64,000 nucleotides of DNA from Arenimonas maotaiensis (lineage in GTDB: Bacteria; Pseudomonadota; Gammaproteobacteria; Xanthomonadales; Xanthomonadaceae), in the NCBI RefSeq assembly GCF_014638745.1, contig NZ_BMFO01000001.1, positions 186,001 to 250,000 of the forward strand, in the 5' to 3' direction. Positions 44,011 through 54,858 of this stretch are shown piece by piece. A model generated the notes under the pieces. The model was not told the origin of the DNA and made no database searches. It saw only the letters and a list, made by a program, of their open reading frames with translations. Every line of letters starts with the position of its first letter. Position 1 is the stretch's first letter. A program made the position numbers and the translations under genes.

Positions 44011-45524
44011 CCGCCGCGACGCCGCTACAGCTCAAGGACGGCGACCTGGTCGCCGCCGTCGACCTGGGCTCGAACAGTTTCCACATGGTGGTGGCGCGCC
44101 ACGTGCTGGGCCAGCTGCGCATCATCGACCGCATCAAGGAACACGTGCAGCTGGCCGACGGACTGGACGCCGAAAAGCGCCTGAGCGACGCCGCCGCCAA
44201 GCGCGCGCTCGACTGCCTGGCGCTGTTCGGGCAACGCCTGGCCTATGTGCGGCCCGGCAACGTGCGCGTGGTCGCCACCAACACCATCCGCACCATGGTC
44301 GATCCGGCCGCCTTCCTCGAGCGCGCGGAAGCCGCGCTCGGCCACCGCATCGACGTCATCGCCGGACGCGAGGAGGCGCGGCTGATCTACCTCGGCGTCG
44401 CGCATGACAAGCCGCCGCGCAAAGGCAAGCGCCTGGTCATCGACATCGGCGGCGGCTCGACCGAATTCGTCATCGGCAAGGGCTTTGCCGTCATCGAGCG
44501 CGAAAGCCTGCAGATCGGCTGCATCGCCAACATCAAGCGCTTCTTCCCGGACGGCAAGCTGACGCCGAAGCAGTGGCACAAAGCCAAGACCCAGATCGGC
44601 GTCGACATGCAGCCGTTCATGGAGAGCTTCCGCAGGCATGGCTGGAAGGAAGTGTACGGCGCGTCCGGCACCATCAAGGCGCTGTCGGACATGGCCAAGG
44701 TCCGCGGCCTGTCGGACGGCACACTGAACCTGAAGATCCTGCAGCTGCTGCGCCAGGAGCTAATCGGCTTCGGGCTCATCAACGCCATCCGCTGGCCGCA
44801 GATCTCGGCCTCGCGCCGCAAATCCATCGCCGGCGGCCTGCTGGCGCTGGAGGCGGCGTTCGAGGCCCTGGGCATCGAAAGCCTGCAGACCAGCGACTAC
44901 GCGCTGCGCGAGGGCGCCCTGTTCGACATCCTCGGCCGCAACCGCGAGCATGACCCGCGTCTGGACTCGGTCAAGGCGCTGCAGGAACGCTATTCGATCG
45001 ACGTGCGCCAGGCCGAACGGGTCGAGGCCTACGCGGTCGCCCTGTTCGACCAGGTGCGCAAATATTGGGGGCTGTCGGCCGCCGACCGCGAGGCCCTGGC
45101 CTGGGCCTGCCGCCTGCACGAAATCGGCCTGACCGTGGCGCACAGCCAGCACCACCACCACGGCGCGTATCTGGTGGCGAACTCGGACATCTCCGGCTTC
45201 TCGCGCACCGAGCAGCACCTGATCTCGGTGCTGATCCGCAACCAGCGCCGCGGCATCCACTTCAAGAGCCTGATGACGCTGAGCGAAGCGCGTGCGGTCG
45301 ACGCCCTGCGCTGCATCCTGCTGCTGCGGCTGGCGGTGCTGTTCTACCGCAGCCACTCCGATGAGAAGATCCCGAAGCCGAAGCTGAAGGTCGAACGCAG
45401 TCGGCTGTCGCTGGTGCTGTCGAAACGCTGGTTGGAACGGCATCCGCTGACGCGCTCCGACCTTGAGAGCGAACGCGCCTACCTCAAGGCCGCCGGCGTC
45501 GGCCTGGCAATCGTCGAGAAATGA
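43995..45524 (+). CDS. ppx: Exopolyphosphatase (Ppx/GppA family)
   Basis: Degrades polyphosphate from the ends; GppA (pppGpp phosphatase) belongs to the same family, but pairing with ppk favours Ppx. 509 residues. The actin-like ATPase fold has VAAVDLGSNSFHMVVAR, the phosphate-binding VIDIGGGSTEFVIG, and conserved Glu and Arg in EEARLIYLGV and VVATNTIRTM. The C-terminal HD-like domain has LHEIGLTVAHSQHHHHGAYL. The start lies within the ppk 3' end (16-base overlap), giving coupled synthesis of opposing enzymes. Confidence 0.94.
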   Translation: MPKTLTAATPLQLKDGDLVAAVDLGSNSFHMVVARHVLGQLRIIDRIKEHVQLADGLDAEKRLSDAAAKRALDCLALFGQRLAYVRPGNVRVVATNTIRTMVDPAAFLERAEAALGHRIDVIAGREEARLIYLGVAHDKPPRKGKRLVIDIGGGSTEFVIGKGFAVIERESLQIGCIANIKRFFPDGKLTPKQWHKAKTQIGVDMQPFMESFRRHGWKEVYGASGTIKALSDMAKVRGLSDGTLNLKILQLLRQELIGFGLINAIRWPQISASRRKSIAGGLLALEAAFEALGIESLQTSDYALREGALFDILGRNREHDPRLDSVKALQERYSIDVRQAERVEAYAVALFDQVRKYWGLSAADREALAWACRLHEIGLTVAHSQHHHHGAYLVANSDISGFSRTEQHLISVLIRNQRRGIHFKSLMTLSEARAVDALRCILLLRLAVLFYRSHSDEKIPKPKLKVERSRLSLVLSKRWLERHPLTRSDLESERAYLKAAGVGLAIVEK

Positions 45525-45525
45525 C

Positions 45526-46368
45526 ATGAACTACCTGCACGGATTCCATGCCGGCAACCACGCCGACGTGCTCAAGCACACGGTGCTGATCCATCTGCTG
45601 AAGCGCCTGAAGGCCAAAGACAAACCGTTCTTCGTGCTTGATACCCACGCCGGGCGCGGCCGCTACCTGATCCAGGGCGAACAGGCGCGCAAGACCGACG
45701 AGGCCCAGGGCGGCGTGTTCCGCATGATCACCCTGCGCAAGCTGCCGGCGCCGCTGGCGGCTTATCTGGAACAGGTCGAACGCGACAATCCGGTCGGCGC
45801 GCTGGTCAGCTACCCGGGTTCACCGCTGATCGCCGCGCAGCAGATGCGCGCCGAAGACCGGCTGGTGTGCGTGGAGGCGCAGAAGGGCGAGGCCGACGCG
45901 CTGAAGTCGCTGTTCGCGCACGACGGCCGCGTGCAGGTACTGGCCGGCGACGGCTACGCCGCGGTCAAGGCCCAGTTGCCGCCGAAGGAACGCCGCGGCC
46001 TGGTGCTGATCGACCCGCCCTACGAGGCGCAGGAGCAGGAATACGGCCTGATCCTGCAGGCCCTGAATGACGGCTTGGCGCGCTGGCCGACCGGCATCTA
46101 TGCGGTCTGGTACCCGATCAAACAGCGCGCCGCGCTCAAGCCGTTCCTGCGCAGGGCGGCACAACTGCCCTGCAAGTCGGCCTTGGTGCTGGAGTTGCTG
46201 GTACGGCCGGACAACTCGCCGCTGCGGATGAACGGCAGCGGCATGCTGATCCTCAATGCGCCGTTCCGGATGGACGCCGAACTGGGCTCCTCGCTGTCGA
46301 AACTGGTCGAACTGCTCGACGACGGCGGCGCCAGCCACCGCGTCGAATGGCTGAAAAACGCGGACTGA
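45526..46368 (+). CDS. rlmJ: 23S rRNA (adenine-2030-N6) methyltransferase RlmJ
   Basis: 280 residues. N-terminal signature MNYLHGFHAGNHADVLKH, SAM-binding VLDTHAGRGRYL, and catalytic DPPYEAQEQEY (Asp-Pro-Pro-Tyr of N6-adenine methyltransferases), then AVWYPIK and SGMLILNAP. All are typical of the RlmJ (YhiR) family. The start at 45526 is one base past the ppx stop TGA, so it is likely part of the same transcript. Confidence 0.95.
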   Translation: MNYLHGFHAGNHADVLKHTVLIHLLKRLKAKDKPFFVLDTHAGRGRYLIQGEQARKTDEAQGGVFRMITLRKLPAPLAAYLEQVERDNPVGALVSYPGSPLIAAQQMRAEDRLVCVEAQKGEADALKSLFAHDGRVQVLAGDGYAAVKAQLPPKERRGLVLIDPPYEAQEQEYGLILQALNDGLARWPTGIYAVWYPIKQRAALKPFLRRAAQLPCKSALVLELLVRPDNSPLRMNGSGMLILNAPFRMDAELGSSLSKLVELLDDGGASHRVEWLKNAD

Positions 46369-46379
46369 ACGCCGCGGAC

Positions 46380-46394
46380 TGCTAAAATAGGCGG
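46380..46394 (+). promoter_or_regulatory. Extended -10 promoter directly before mfd (leaderless mRNA likely)
   Basis: TGCTAAAAT (46380-46388) is an extended -10 (TGn plus TAAAAT). It ends six bases before the mfd ATG at 46395, so transcription should start at about the ATG. There is no Shine-Dalgarno sequence. A -35 is not visible, which fits an extended -10 promoter. Confidence 0.5.
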
Positions 46395-49300
46395 ATGGAT
46401 TCCGCCTTGCTGCCGAAAGCAGCGTCCCCGCACAAAATCACCGCGCTGCAGGTTCCGGCCAACGGCGCCGCTCTGGCGTACGCCCTGCTGCGCCACGCGC
46501 GCGCGGCCGACACGCTGCAGCTGGTGGTGACCCCCGACAGTTTCGGCGCGCAGCAGCTGGAGCAGGATTTGCGCGCGTTCCGGCCGGAGCTGCCGATCCT
46601 GCACTTCCCGGATTGGGAAACGCTGGTGTACGACCAGTTCAGCCCGCATCCGGACTTGGTCTCGCAGCGCATCGATTGCCTGTACCGCCTGCCGGGAAGC
46701 CGCCGCGGCGTCTTGGTGGTGCCGGTCAGCAGCCTGATGCAGCGCATCGCGCCGGCCGAGTGGATCGCCGCGCAGGTGCTTGACCTGGCCGTCGGCCAGC
46801 GCCTGGATCTGGGCGAGGAACGCCTGCGCCTGCAGCGCTTCGGCTACCGGCATGTGCCGCGGGTGATGGACGCCGGCGACTTCTCGATCCGCGGCGCCAT
46901 CCTCGACCTGTTCCCCAGCGGCGCCGAGCAGCCGATCCGGATCGAGCTGCTGGACGACAGCATCGATTCGCTGCGTCTGTTCGACCCGGAAACCCAGCGC
47001 TCCGGCGAAAGCCGGACGCGGTTCAAGCTGCTGCCGGCGCGCGAGTTCCCGCTCGACGCCGACAGCTGCAAACGCGCCCGCGGCGAACTGTTGGAACGCT
47101 TCGACATCAATCCGCGCACCTGCGGCCTGTACGCCGACCTCAAGGAAGGCGTGGCGCCGGCCGGCATCGAGTACTACCTGCCGCTGTTCTTCGAACACAC
47201 CGGCACCCTCGCCGACTACCTGCCCGGCGGCGTCGACATCCTGCTGGCGCCGAACGCGCTGGACGCCGCCGACCACTTCTGGCAGCAGGTGCGCGAACGC
47301 CACGAGCAGCGTCGGCACGACATCGAGCGTCCGATCCTGGCGCCGGACGAGCTGTACATCGCACCGGACGAACTGCGCGCGCGCCTGAACCGCGGCCATC
47401 GTTACGAATTCCGCCAGGACGGCGGCGAGCTGGCCGTGCAGCCGCTGGACGTGGGACCGGCACCGGCCTGCGCCTGGCAGGACGGCCAATCGGCCGCAGG
47501 CGACGCGTTGCGCACGTTCCTGCAGGCCTATCCCGGGCGGGTGATCCTGGCCGCCGACAGCGCCGGGCGGCGGGAAGCGCTGAAGGACCTGGTCAAGGGC
47601 GCCGGTATCGAAACGCAGGTGGCGGCCGACTGGCCGGCCGCGCTCGCCGCCGCCGCGCCGGGTACGCTGACCTTGGCGGCGGCCGGCTTCAGCGACGGCT
47701 TCAGCCTGCGCGAACCAGCCTTGGCGGTGCTGACCGAACGCCAGCTGTTCCCCGAGCGCGCCAGCCAGAGCCGCCGCCGCAAAAGCGCGGCGAAGAGCCC
47801 GGAAGCGATCCTGCGCGACCTGAACGAAATCAGCATCGGCTCGCCGATCGTGCACGAAGACCATGGCGTCGGCCGCTACCAGGGCCTGATCAGCCTCGAG
47901 GCCGGCGGCAGCGTCGGCGAATTCCTCAGCATCGAATATGCCAAGGGCGACAAGCTGTACGTGCCGGTGGCGCAGCTGCATCTGGTGTCGCGCTATTCCG
48001 GCGCCGACGCCGATCACGCGCCGCTGCACAGCCTGGGCGGCGAAGCCTGGGAAAAGGCCAAGCGCCGCGCCGCCGACAAGGTGCGCGACGTGGCCGCCGA
48101 ACTGCTCGAGATCCAGGCCAAGCGCCAGGCGCAGAGCGGCTTCGGACTGGCGCTGGACCGGCCGCTGTACGAACGCTTCGCGGCCGCCTTCCCGTTCGAG
48201 GAGACACCCGACCAGCAGCAGGCGATCGAGGCCGTGCTGGCCGACATGGCGCAGAACAATCCGATGGACCGCGTGGTCTGCGGCGATGTCGGCTTCGGCA
48301 AGACCGAAGTCGCGCTGCGCGCCGCGTTCGTGGCGGCCATGGCCGGCAAGCAGGTGGCGGTGCTGGTGCCGACCACGCTGCTGGCCGAACAGCATTTCCG
48401 AAATTTCAGCGACCGCTTCGCCGACTGGCCGATCAAGGTCGAGGTGCTGTCGCGCTTCAAGAGCGTGAAAGAGGTGAAGCAGGCGCTCGAGCTGCTGGCG
48501 CTCGGCAAGATCGACGTCATCATCGGCACCCACCGCCTGCTGCAGAAGGACGTCGCCTTCGACGACCTCGGCCTGGTGATCGTGGACGAGGAGCAGCGCT
48601 TCGGCGTGCGCCACAAGGAGGCGCTGAAGGCGCTGAAGGCCAACGTGCACCTGCTGACGCTGACCGCCACGCCGATCCCGCGCACGCTCAACATGGCGAT
48701 GAGCGGCCTGCGCCAGCTGTCGATCATCGGCACGCCGCCGGCGCACCGCACGGCGGTGAAGACCTTCATCTGCCCGTGGGACGACGCCACCCTGCTGGAG
48801 GCCTGCCAGCGCGAACTGGCGCGCGGCGGCCAGATCTATTTCCTGCACAACGACATCGACACCATCGAGAAGACCGCGCGCGAGCTGGGCGTGCTGGTGC
48901 CGGACGCGCGCATCCGGGTGGCGCACGGCCAGATGCCGGAACGCCAGCTGGAACAGGTGATGCTGGATTTCCACAAGCAGCGCTTCAACATCCTGGTGTC
49001 GACCACCATCATCGAGTCCGGCATCGATATCCCGAGCGCGAACACCATCATCATCAACCGCGCCGACCGCTTCGGCCTGGCGCAGCTGCACCAGCTGCGC
49101 GGCCGCGTCGGGCGCAGCCACCACCGCGCCTACGCCTACCTGATCGTGCCGGACATGAAGCGGCTGACCGCCGACGCGCGCAAGCGCCTGGACGCGCTGG
49201 CCTCGCTGGAAGAACTCGGCGCCGGTTTCACGCTATCGACCCACGACCTGGAGATCCGCGGCGCCGGCGAACTGCTCGGCGAAGGCCAATCCGGACAGAT

Positions 49301-49841
49301 CGCCGAAATCGGCTTCGCCCTGTACGCGCAATATCTCGAACGCGCGGTGGCCTCGATCAAGGATGGCCGCATCCCGGACGTGTTCAATCCGGCCGCACGC
49401 GCGTCGGAAGTCAACCTGCACAGCCCGGCGCTGATTCCCGAGCACGTGATCGAGGACGTGCATACGCGCCTGACCCTGTACAAGCGCATCGCCTCGGCCG
49501 ACAGCGACGACGCGCTGCGCGACCTGCAGGTGGAGATGATCGACCGCTTCGGCCTGCTGGAGCCGCCGACCCAACACCTGCTCGACTGCGCCGGGCTGCG
49601 CCTGCAGGCGCAGCGCCTGGGCATCGTCAAGATCGACCTGCACGACGGCGGCGGCAGCCTGCTGTTCAGCGCCAAGCCGGCGGTCGATCCGATGGCGGTG
49701 ATCCGCCTGATCCAGCGCAACCCGAAAACCTACGCCATGCAGGGCCCGGAACGCCTGAAGATCAGCAACAAAACCGAAACCGGCGAGCAACGCGTGATGT
49801 TCCTGCGCGCCCTGCTCGCCCAGCTGGGTAGCGCAACATGA
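46395..49841 (+). CDS. mfd: Transcription-repair coupling factor Mfd
   Basis: Removes stalled RNA polymerase and recruits UvrA. 1148 residues, exactly E. coli size. The UvrB-like N-terminal modules (about 1-350) are followed by the RNAP-interaction domain with GSPIVHEDHGVGRYQGL (about 470-550). The RecG-like translocase has Walker A GDVGFGKTEVALRAAF, DEEQRFGVRHKE (motif II), TATPIPRTLNMA, the TRG-type segment GRVGRSHHRAYAYL, and the C-terminal autoinhibitory D7 domain. The small phosphatase gene overlaps its 3' end by four bases. Confidence 0.98.
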   Translation: MDSALLPKAASPHKITALQVPANGAALAYALLRHARAADTLQLVVTPDSFGAQQLEQDLRAFRPELPILHFPDWETLVYDQFSPHPDLVSQRIDCLYRLPGSRRGVLVVPVSSLMQRIAPAEWIAAQVLDLAVGQRLDLGEERLRLQRFGYRHVPRVMDAGDFSIRGAILDLFPSGAEQPIRIELLDDSIDSLRLFDPETQRSGESRTRFKLLPAREFPLDADSCKRARGELLERFDINPRTCGLYADLKEGVAPAGIEYYLPLFFEHTGTLADYLPGGVDILLAPNALDAADHFWQQVRERHEQRRHDIERPILAPDELYIAPDELRARLNRGHRYEFRQDGGELAVQPLDVGPAPACAWQDGQSAAGDALRTFLQAYPGRVILAADSAGRREALKDLVKGAGIETQVAADWPAALAAAAPGTLTLAAAGFSDGFSLREPALAVLTERQLFPERASQSRRRKSAAKSPEAILRDLNEISIGSPIVHEDHGVGRYQGLISLEAGGSVGEFLSIEYAKGDKLYVPVAQLHLVSRYSGADADHAPLHSLGGEAWEKAKRRAADKVRDVAAELLEIQAKRQAQSGFGLALDRPLYERFAAAFPFEETPDQQQAIEAVLADMAQNNPMDRVVCGDVGFGKTEVALRAAFVAAMAGKQVAVLVPTTLLAEQHFRNFSDRFADWPIKVEVLSRFKSVKEVKQALELLALGKIDVIIGTHRLLQKDVAFDDLGLVIVDEEQRFGVRHKEALKALKANVHLLTLTATPIPRTLNMAMSGLRQLSIIGTPPAHRTAVKTFICPWDDATLLEACQRELARGGQIYFLHNDIDTIEKTARELGVLVPDARIRVAHGQMPERQLEQVMLDFHKQRFNILVSTTIIESGIDIPSANTIIINRADRFGLAQLHQLRGRVGRSHHRAYAYLIVPDMKRLTADARKRLDALASLEELGAGFTLSTHDLEIRGAGELLGEGQSGQIAEIGFALYAQYLERAVASIKDGRIPDVFNPAARASEVNLHSPALIPEHVIEDVHTRLTLYKRIASADSDDALRDLQVEMIDRFGLLEPPTQHLLDCAGLRLQAQRLGIVKIDLHDGGGSLLFSAKPAVDPMAVIRLIQRNPKTYAMQGPERLKISNKTETGEQRVMFLRALLAQLGSAT

Positions 49842-50338
49842 CGCGCCGGCGGCTGGTTGCCGTGCTGGGCCTGTTGCTGTGCCTCGGCCCGCCGGCCGAG
49901 GCCGCCAAGCAGACCGTCATCCTGCTCCGCCACGGCGAAAAGGCCGCCACGCTCGGCCGCGATCCGGACCTCAGCCCGATGGGCGCGGCGCGCGCCGAAC
50001 GCCTGTCGGCATTGGTGGCCAATGCGTTGCCGGCGGCGGTATATGCAAGCGAATTCCAGCGCACCCAGCAGACCGCACGGCCGTTGGCCTTGGCCGCCGG
50101 CGTGCCGATCCGCATGCTGCCGGCCGCGACCCGTGCGCAGGAATTGCTGTCGCGTCTGTGCGCGTTGCCGGACGGATCGACCGCAGCCGTAGTCGGCCAC
50201 AGCAACACCGTGCCGGCGTTGGTGCAGGCCTGGAGCGGCGAGCCGGCCGAGGCCATCGCCGACGGCGACTACGGGCGGATCTATGTGGTCCGGCTGGAGA
50301 ACTGCCGGGTCGCCGGTGTCAGCGTGTTGCGCTATTAA
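49838..50338 (+). CDS. Exported histidine phosphatase family protein
   Basis: 166 residues: an N-terminal signal peptide (RRLVAVLGLLLCLGPPAEA) followed by a compact phosphoglycerate-mutase-like fold. The catalytic Arg-His-Gly is at 31-33 (ILLRHGEKA), the second His in AAVVGHSNTVPALV (about residue 120), and SEFQRTQQTARPL is conserved. Similar to the SixA/phytase-like branch but exported, so it acts in the periplasm; the substrate is unknown. Its ATG overlaps the mfd stop (ATGA). Confidence 0.87.
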   Translation: MTRRRLVAVLGLLLCLGPPAEAAKQTVILLRHGEKAATLGRDPDLSPMGAARAERLSALVANALPAAVYASEFQRTQQTARPLALAAGVPIRMLPAATRAQELLSRLCALPDGSTAAVVGHSNTVPALVQAWSGEPAEAIADGDYGRIYVVRLENCRVAGVSVLRY

Positions 50339-50361
50339 GTCACGCCTCAGCCGCAGTGCGC

Positions 50362-50390
50362 TAGAATGGCGGCCGATACCCACCTGGAGG
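50362..50390 (+). promoter_or_regulatory. -10 box and Shine-Dalgarno of the PotF-like gene
   Basis: TAGAAT (50362-50367) could be a -10, and TGGAGG (50385-50390) is a strong ribosome-binding site seven bases before the ATG at 50398. In contrast to metG and mfd, this gene has a normal leader. Confidence 0.45.
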
Positions 50391-50397
50391 ATCTGCG

Positions 50398-51516
50398 ATG
50401 AAACGGATGTTGTTTGTCTTGGCCGCCTGCGGCCTGTTAAGCGCCTGCGGCGGCAAGGATGATGCCCCGAAAGCCGACGAGGCGGTGTCGAAGAACCTGT
50501 ATGTCTACAACTGGAGCGATTACATCGCCGAAGACACCGTGGCCGCGTTCGAGAAGGAAACCGGCATCAAGGTGGTGTACGACGTCTACGACGGCAACGA
50601 GACTCTAGAAGCCAAGCTGTTGGCCGGCGCCTCGGGCTACGACGTGGTGTTCCCCTCGGCCCGTCCGTTCGCCGAGAAGCACATCGCCGCCGGCATTTAC
50701 GCCGACCTCGACAAGGCCGCGCTGCCGAACGCCAAGAACAACGATCCGTCGGTGATGGCCGCGCTGGCCGGCATCGATCCGGGCAACGCCAAGCTGATGC
50801 CGTATCTGTGGGGCACCACCGGCATCGGCATCAACGTCAAGAAAGTGCGCGAGATCCTCGGCGAAGACGCCGCGCTCGACAGCTGGTCGCTGATCTTCGA
50901 TCCGGCCGTGGCCGGCAAGCTGGCGCAATGCGGCATCGCGGTGCTGGACGACCCCGAAGACGCCTTCACCTCGGCCGTGCTGTGGAAAGGCCTGAATCCG
51001 AAGGTGTCCGACGCCAAGACCTTGGACGGCATCAAAGCCGCGTTCCTGGGTACGCGTCCGAACATCACCTACTTCCACTCCTCGAAATACATCACCGACC
51101 TGGCCAACGGCGACGTCTGCGTGGCGATGGGCTATTCCGGCGACGTGTTCCAGGCCCGCGACCGCGCCGAGGAAGCCGGCAACGGCGTGGAGATCGCCTT
51201 CGTCATCCCGAAGGAAGGCGCCGCGCGCTGGATCGACGTGATGGCCGTGCCGGCCGACGCGCCGAACAAGGCCAACGCCATGAAGTTCATCGACTTCCTG
51301 ATGAAGGCCGAGGTCGCCGCCGGCGTCGCCGAATACGTGTCCTACGCCACGCCGAACACCGCCGCCAAGGCCCTGTTGCCGGCCGAGGTGCAAACCGACG
51401 AGTCGATCTATCCCAAGCCCGAGGTCGCCGCCAAACTGGTCGATCCGGCCACGTTCCCGATGGACGTGCAACGCGAACGCGTGCGGCTGTGGACCACGAT
51501 CAAGACCGGCAAGTGA
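50398..51516 (+). CDS. Polyamine-binding lipoprotein (PotF/PotD-like)
   Basis: Substrate-binding protein of the spermidine/putrescine class. 372 residues with a lipoprotein signal (VLAACGLLSAC, Cys17). The mature protein starts NLYVYNWSDYIAEDTVAAFEKETGIKVVYDVYDGNE, a hallmark of PotF/PotD, and has MPYLWGTTGIGINV, DDPEDAF and MGYSGDVFQA, which line the ligand pocket (Trp, Asp). The permease and ATPase genes (potGHI/potABC) are not next to it, so it is an orphan binding protein that must serve a distant transporter or have a sensory use. A terminator follows directly. Confidence 0.92.
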   Translation: MKRMLFVLAACGLLSACGGKDDAPKADEAVSKNLYVYNWSDYIAEDTVAAFEKETGIKVVYDVYDGNETLEAKLLAGASGYDVVFPSARPFAEKHIAAGIYADLDKAALPNAKNNDPSVMAALAGIDPGNAKLMPYLWGTTGIGINVKKVREILGEDAALDSWSLIFDPAVAGKLAQCGIAVLDDPEDAFTSAVLWKGLNPKVSDAKTLDGIKAAFLGTRPNITYFHSSKYITDLANGDVCVAMGYSGDVFQARDRAEEAGNGVEIAFVIPKEGAARWIDVMAVPADAPNKANAMKFIDFLMKAEVAAGVAEYVSYATPNTAAKALLPAEVQTDESIYPKPEVAAKLVDPATFPMDVQRERVRLWTTIKTGK

Positions 51517-51533
51517 CACGGCCGGCATGCTGG

Positions 51534-51556
51534 AAAATAAACCCGCTCCGGCGGGT

Positions 51557-51565
<9 letters not shown>
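51534..51565. terminator. Bidirectional terminator between the PotF-like gene and rlmKL
   Basis: The stem AAAATAAACCCGC/GCGGGTTTATTTT has a TCCG loop. It lies between two convergent genes; its T-run overlaps the rlmKL stop. Confidence 0.94.
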
Positions 51566-53685
<2,120 letters not shown>

Positions 53686-53689
<4 letters not shown>

Positions 53690-54207
53690 GACAGCGCGCC
53701 GAGCAGGAGCGCGAATTGCTGCGCGCAGTGATCGACGTGTTCGGCCAGACGGTGCGAATCGTTCACCAGGCTCAGGCGCGCCGAGCGCTTCTCCGCCCAG
53801 GCCACCACATGTCCGGCCGGAATCAGTTCATCGTGCCATCCGTGCACGATCGACAGCGGCACCGCCGGCGCATCCAGGGGCAGATCGTCGAAGCCGTCCA
53901 GCGCGATCGGCGGCGCCATCAGGAACAGACCCTGAACCGGCCGCGCCAACGCGACCCGGCAGGAGACGAAGGCGCCCATGCTGGAACCGGCCAGCACCAC
54001 CGGACCCCCGGCGGCGTCGACCCGCGCCTGCAGGCGCGCGATGCGTGCGCGCACGTCGCCCATCGGCGGCATCACGGCGTCCAGGTCGCGGTAATCGGGA
54101 ATCTCGCAGCGCCAGCCGAGCAGGTCGCAGGCTTGCGCCAGGGCCATGGCCTTGGTGGCGTCGGGGCCGCTGTTCAGGCCGTGCGAGATGATGACGTGTC
54201 CGCTCAT
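53686..54207 (-). CDS. Small alpha/beta hydrolase
   Basis: 173 residues, a compact alpha/beta hydrolase of the RBBP9/YdeN-like kind. N-terminal [21 protein letters not shown], the nucleophile elbow GSSMGAF (Ser), an Asp/His pair in HGWHDELIP and NDSHRLAEH. The enzymatic triad is complete, but the substrate is unknown. GGAG lies six bases before the ATG. Translationally coupled with rlmKL (GTGA overlap), though no functional link is evident. Confidence 0.85.
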
Positions 54208-54258
54208 GGAGGCTCCGGGATGGGGCGGTTCGGCCGGGAGGCGGCCGCCGGGGAATGG

Positions 54259-54273
54259 TAAACTGTGCGTATT
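54259..54273 (+). promoter_or_regulatory. -10-like box directly before the amidase gene
   Basis: TAAACT (54259-54264) ends nine bases before the ATG at 54274. There is no Shine-Dalgarno sequence, so the leader is very short or absent. No clear -35. Confidence 0.35.
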
Positions 54274-54858
54274 ATGAGCGATTCCGCTGCGCCCTGCCCG
54301 ATTGCCGACCAGCCCCTGCCGTATGCGGACCGGCTGCCGACGCGCGATGCGGCGGCCATCGACCTGGTGGTGATGCACTGCACCGAGCTGCCGGACCTGG
54401 CCATGGCGCGCGAATACGGCGAGCGCATCCTGCACGAATCCGGCACCGGCAACAGCGGACACTACTACATCGACCGCGACGGCAGCGTGCTGCGCTACGT
54501 CGACCCGCTACGCATCGCGCATCACACCCGCGGCTACAACCCGCGCTCGGTCGGCATCGAAATCGTCAACACCGGCCGCTACCCCGAGTGGTATGACAGC
54601 CGGCATCAGGCCATGCATGAGCCCTACACGCCGGCGCAGATTGCCGCCGTGATTGCGCTGTTGCGGTGCCTGCGGCAGGAACTGCCGGCGCTGCGCTTCA
54701 TCGCCGGCCACGAAGACCTGGACACCGCGCGTGTGCCGGCCAGCGACGACCCGGCGCGGACGGTCTGGCGCAAGCGCGATCCCGGCCCGCATTTCCCTTG
54801 GCCGCAGGTGCTCGACGCCTGCGGCCTCACCCGCCTGCAACCGGACAATCCCGCATGA
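54274..54858 (+). CDS. ampD: N-acetylmuramoyl-L-alanine amidase, Amidase_2 (AmpD-like)
   Basis: 194 residues without a signal peptide, so cytoplasmic, like AmpD, which recycles anhydro-muropeptides. The zinc site has His in LVVMHCTELP, His in RIAHHTRGYN and DPGPHFPW; FIAGHEDLDTARVPASDDPARTVWRKRDPGP is the C-terminal core. It differs from classical AmpD at the N-terminus, so a recycling role and any effect on AmpC/AmpR are inference. First gene of a tight set with tesB and a DUF2007 gene. Confidence 0.8.
   Translation: MSDSAAPCPIADQPLPYADRLPTRDAAAIDLVVMHCTELPDLAMAREYGERILHESGTGNSGHYYIDRDGSVLRYVDPLRIAHHTRGYNPRSVGIEIVNTGRYPEWYDSRHQAMHEPYTPAQIAAVIALLRCLRQELPALRFIAGHEDLDTARVPASDDPARTVWRKRDPGPHFPWPQVLDACGLTRLQPDNPA

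Noticed and set aside
46098-49124. A 1008-codon open frame on the minus strand opposite rlmJ and mfd
   Set aside because: Shadow of the mfd codon pattern; low-complexity His/Arg/Ala/Gln composition and no start context. Mfd is certain on the other strand.
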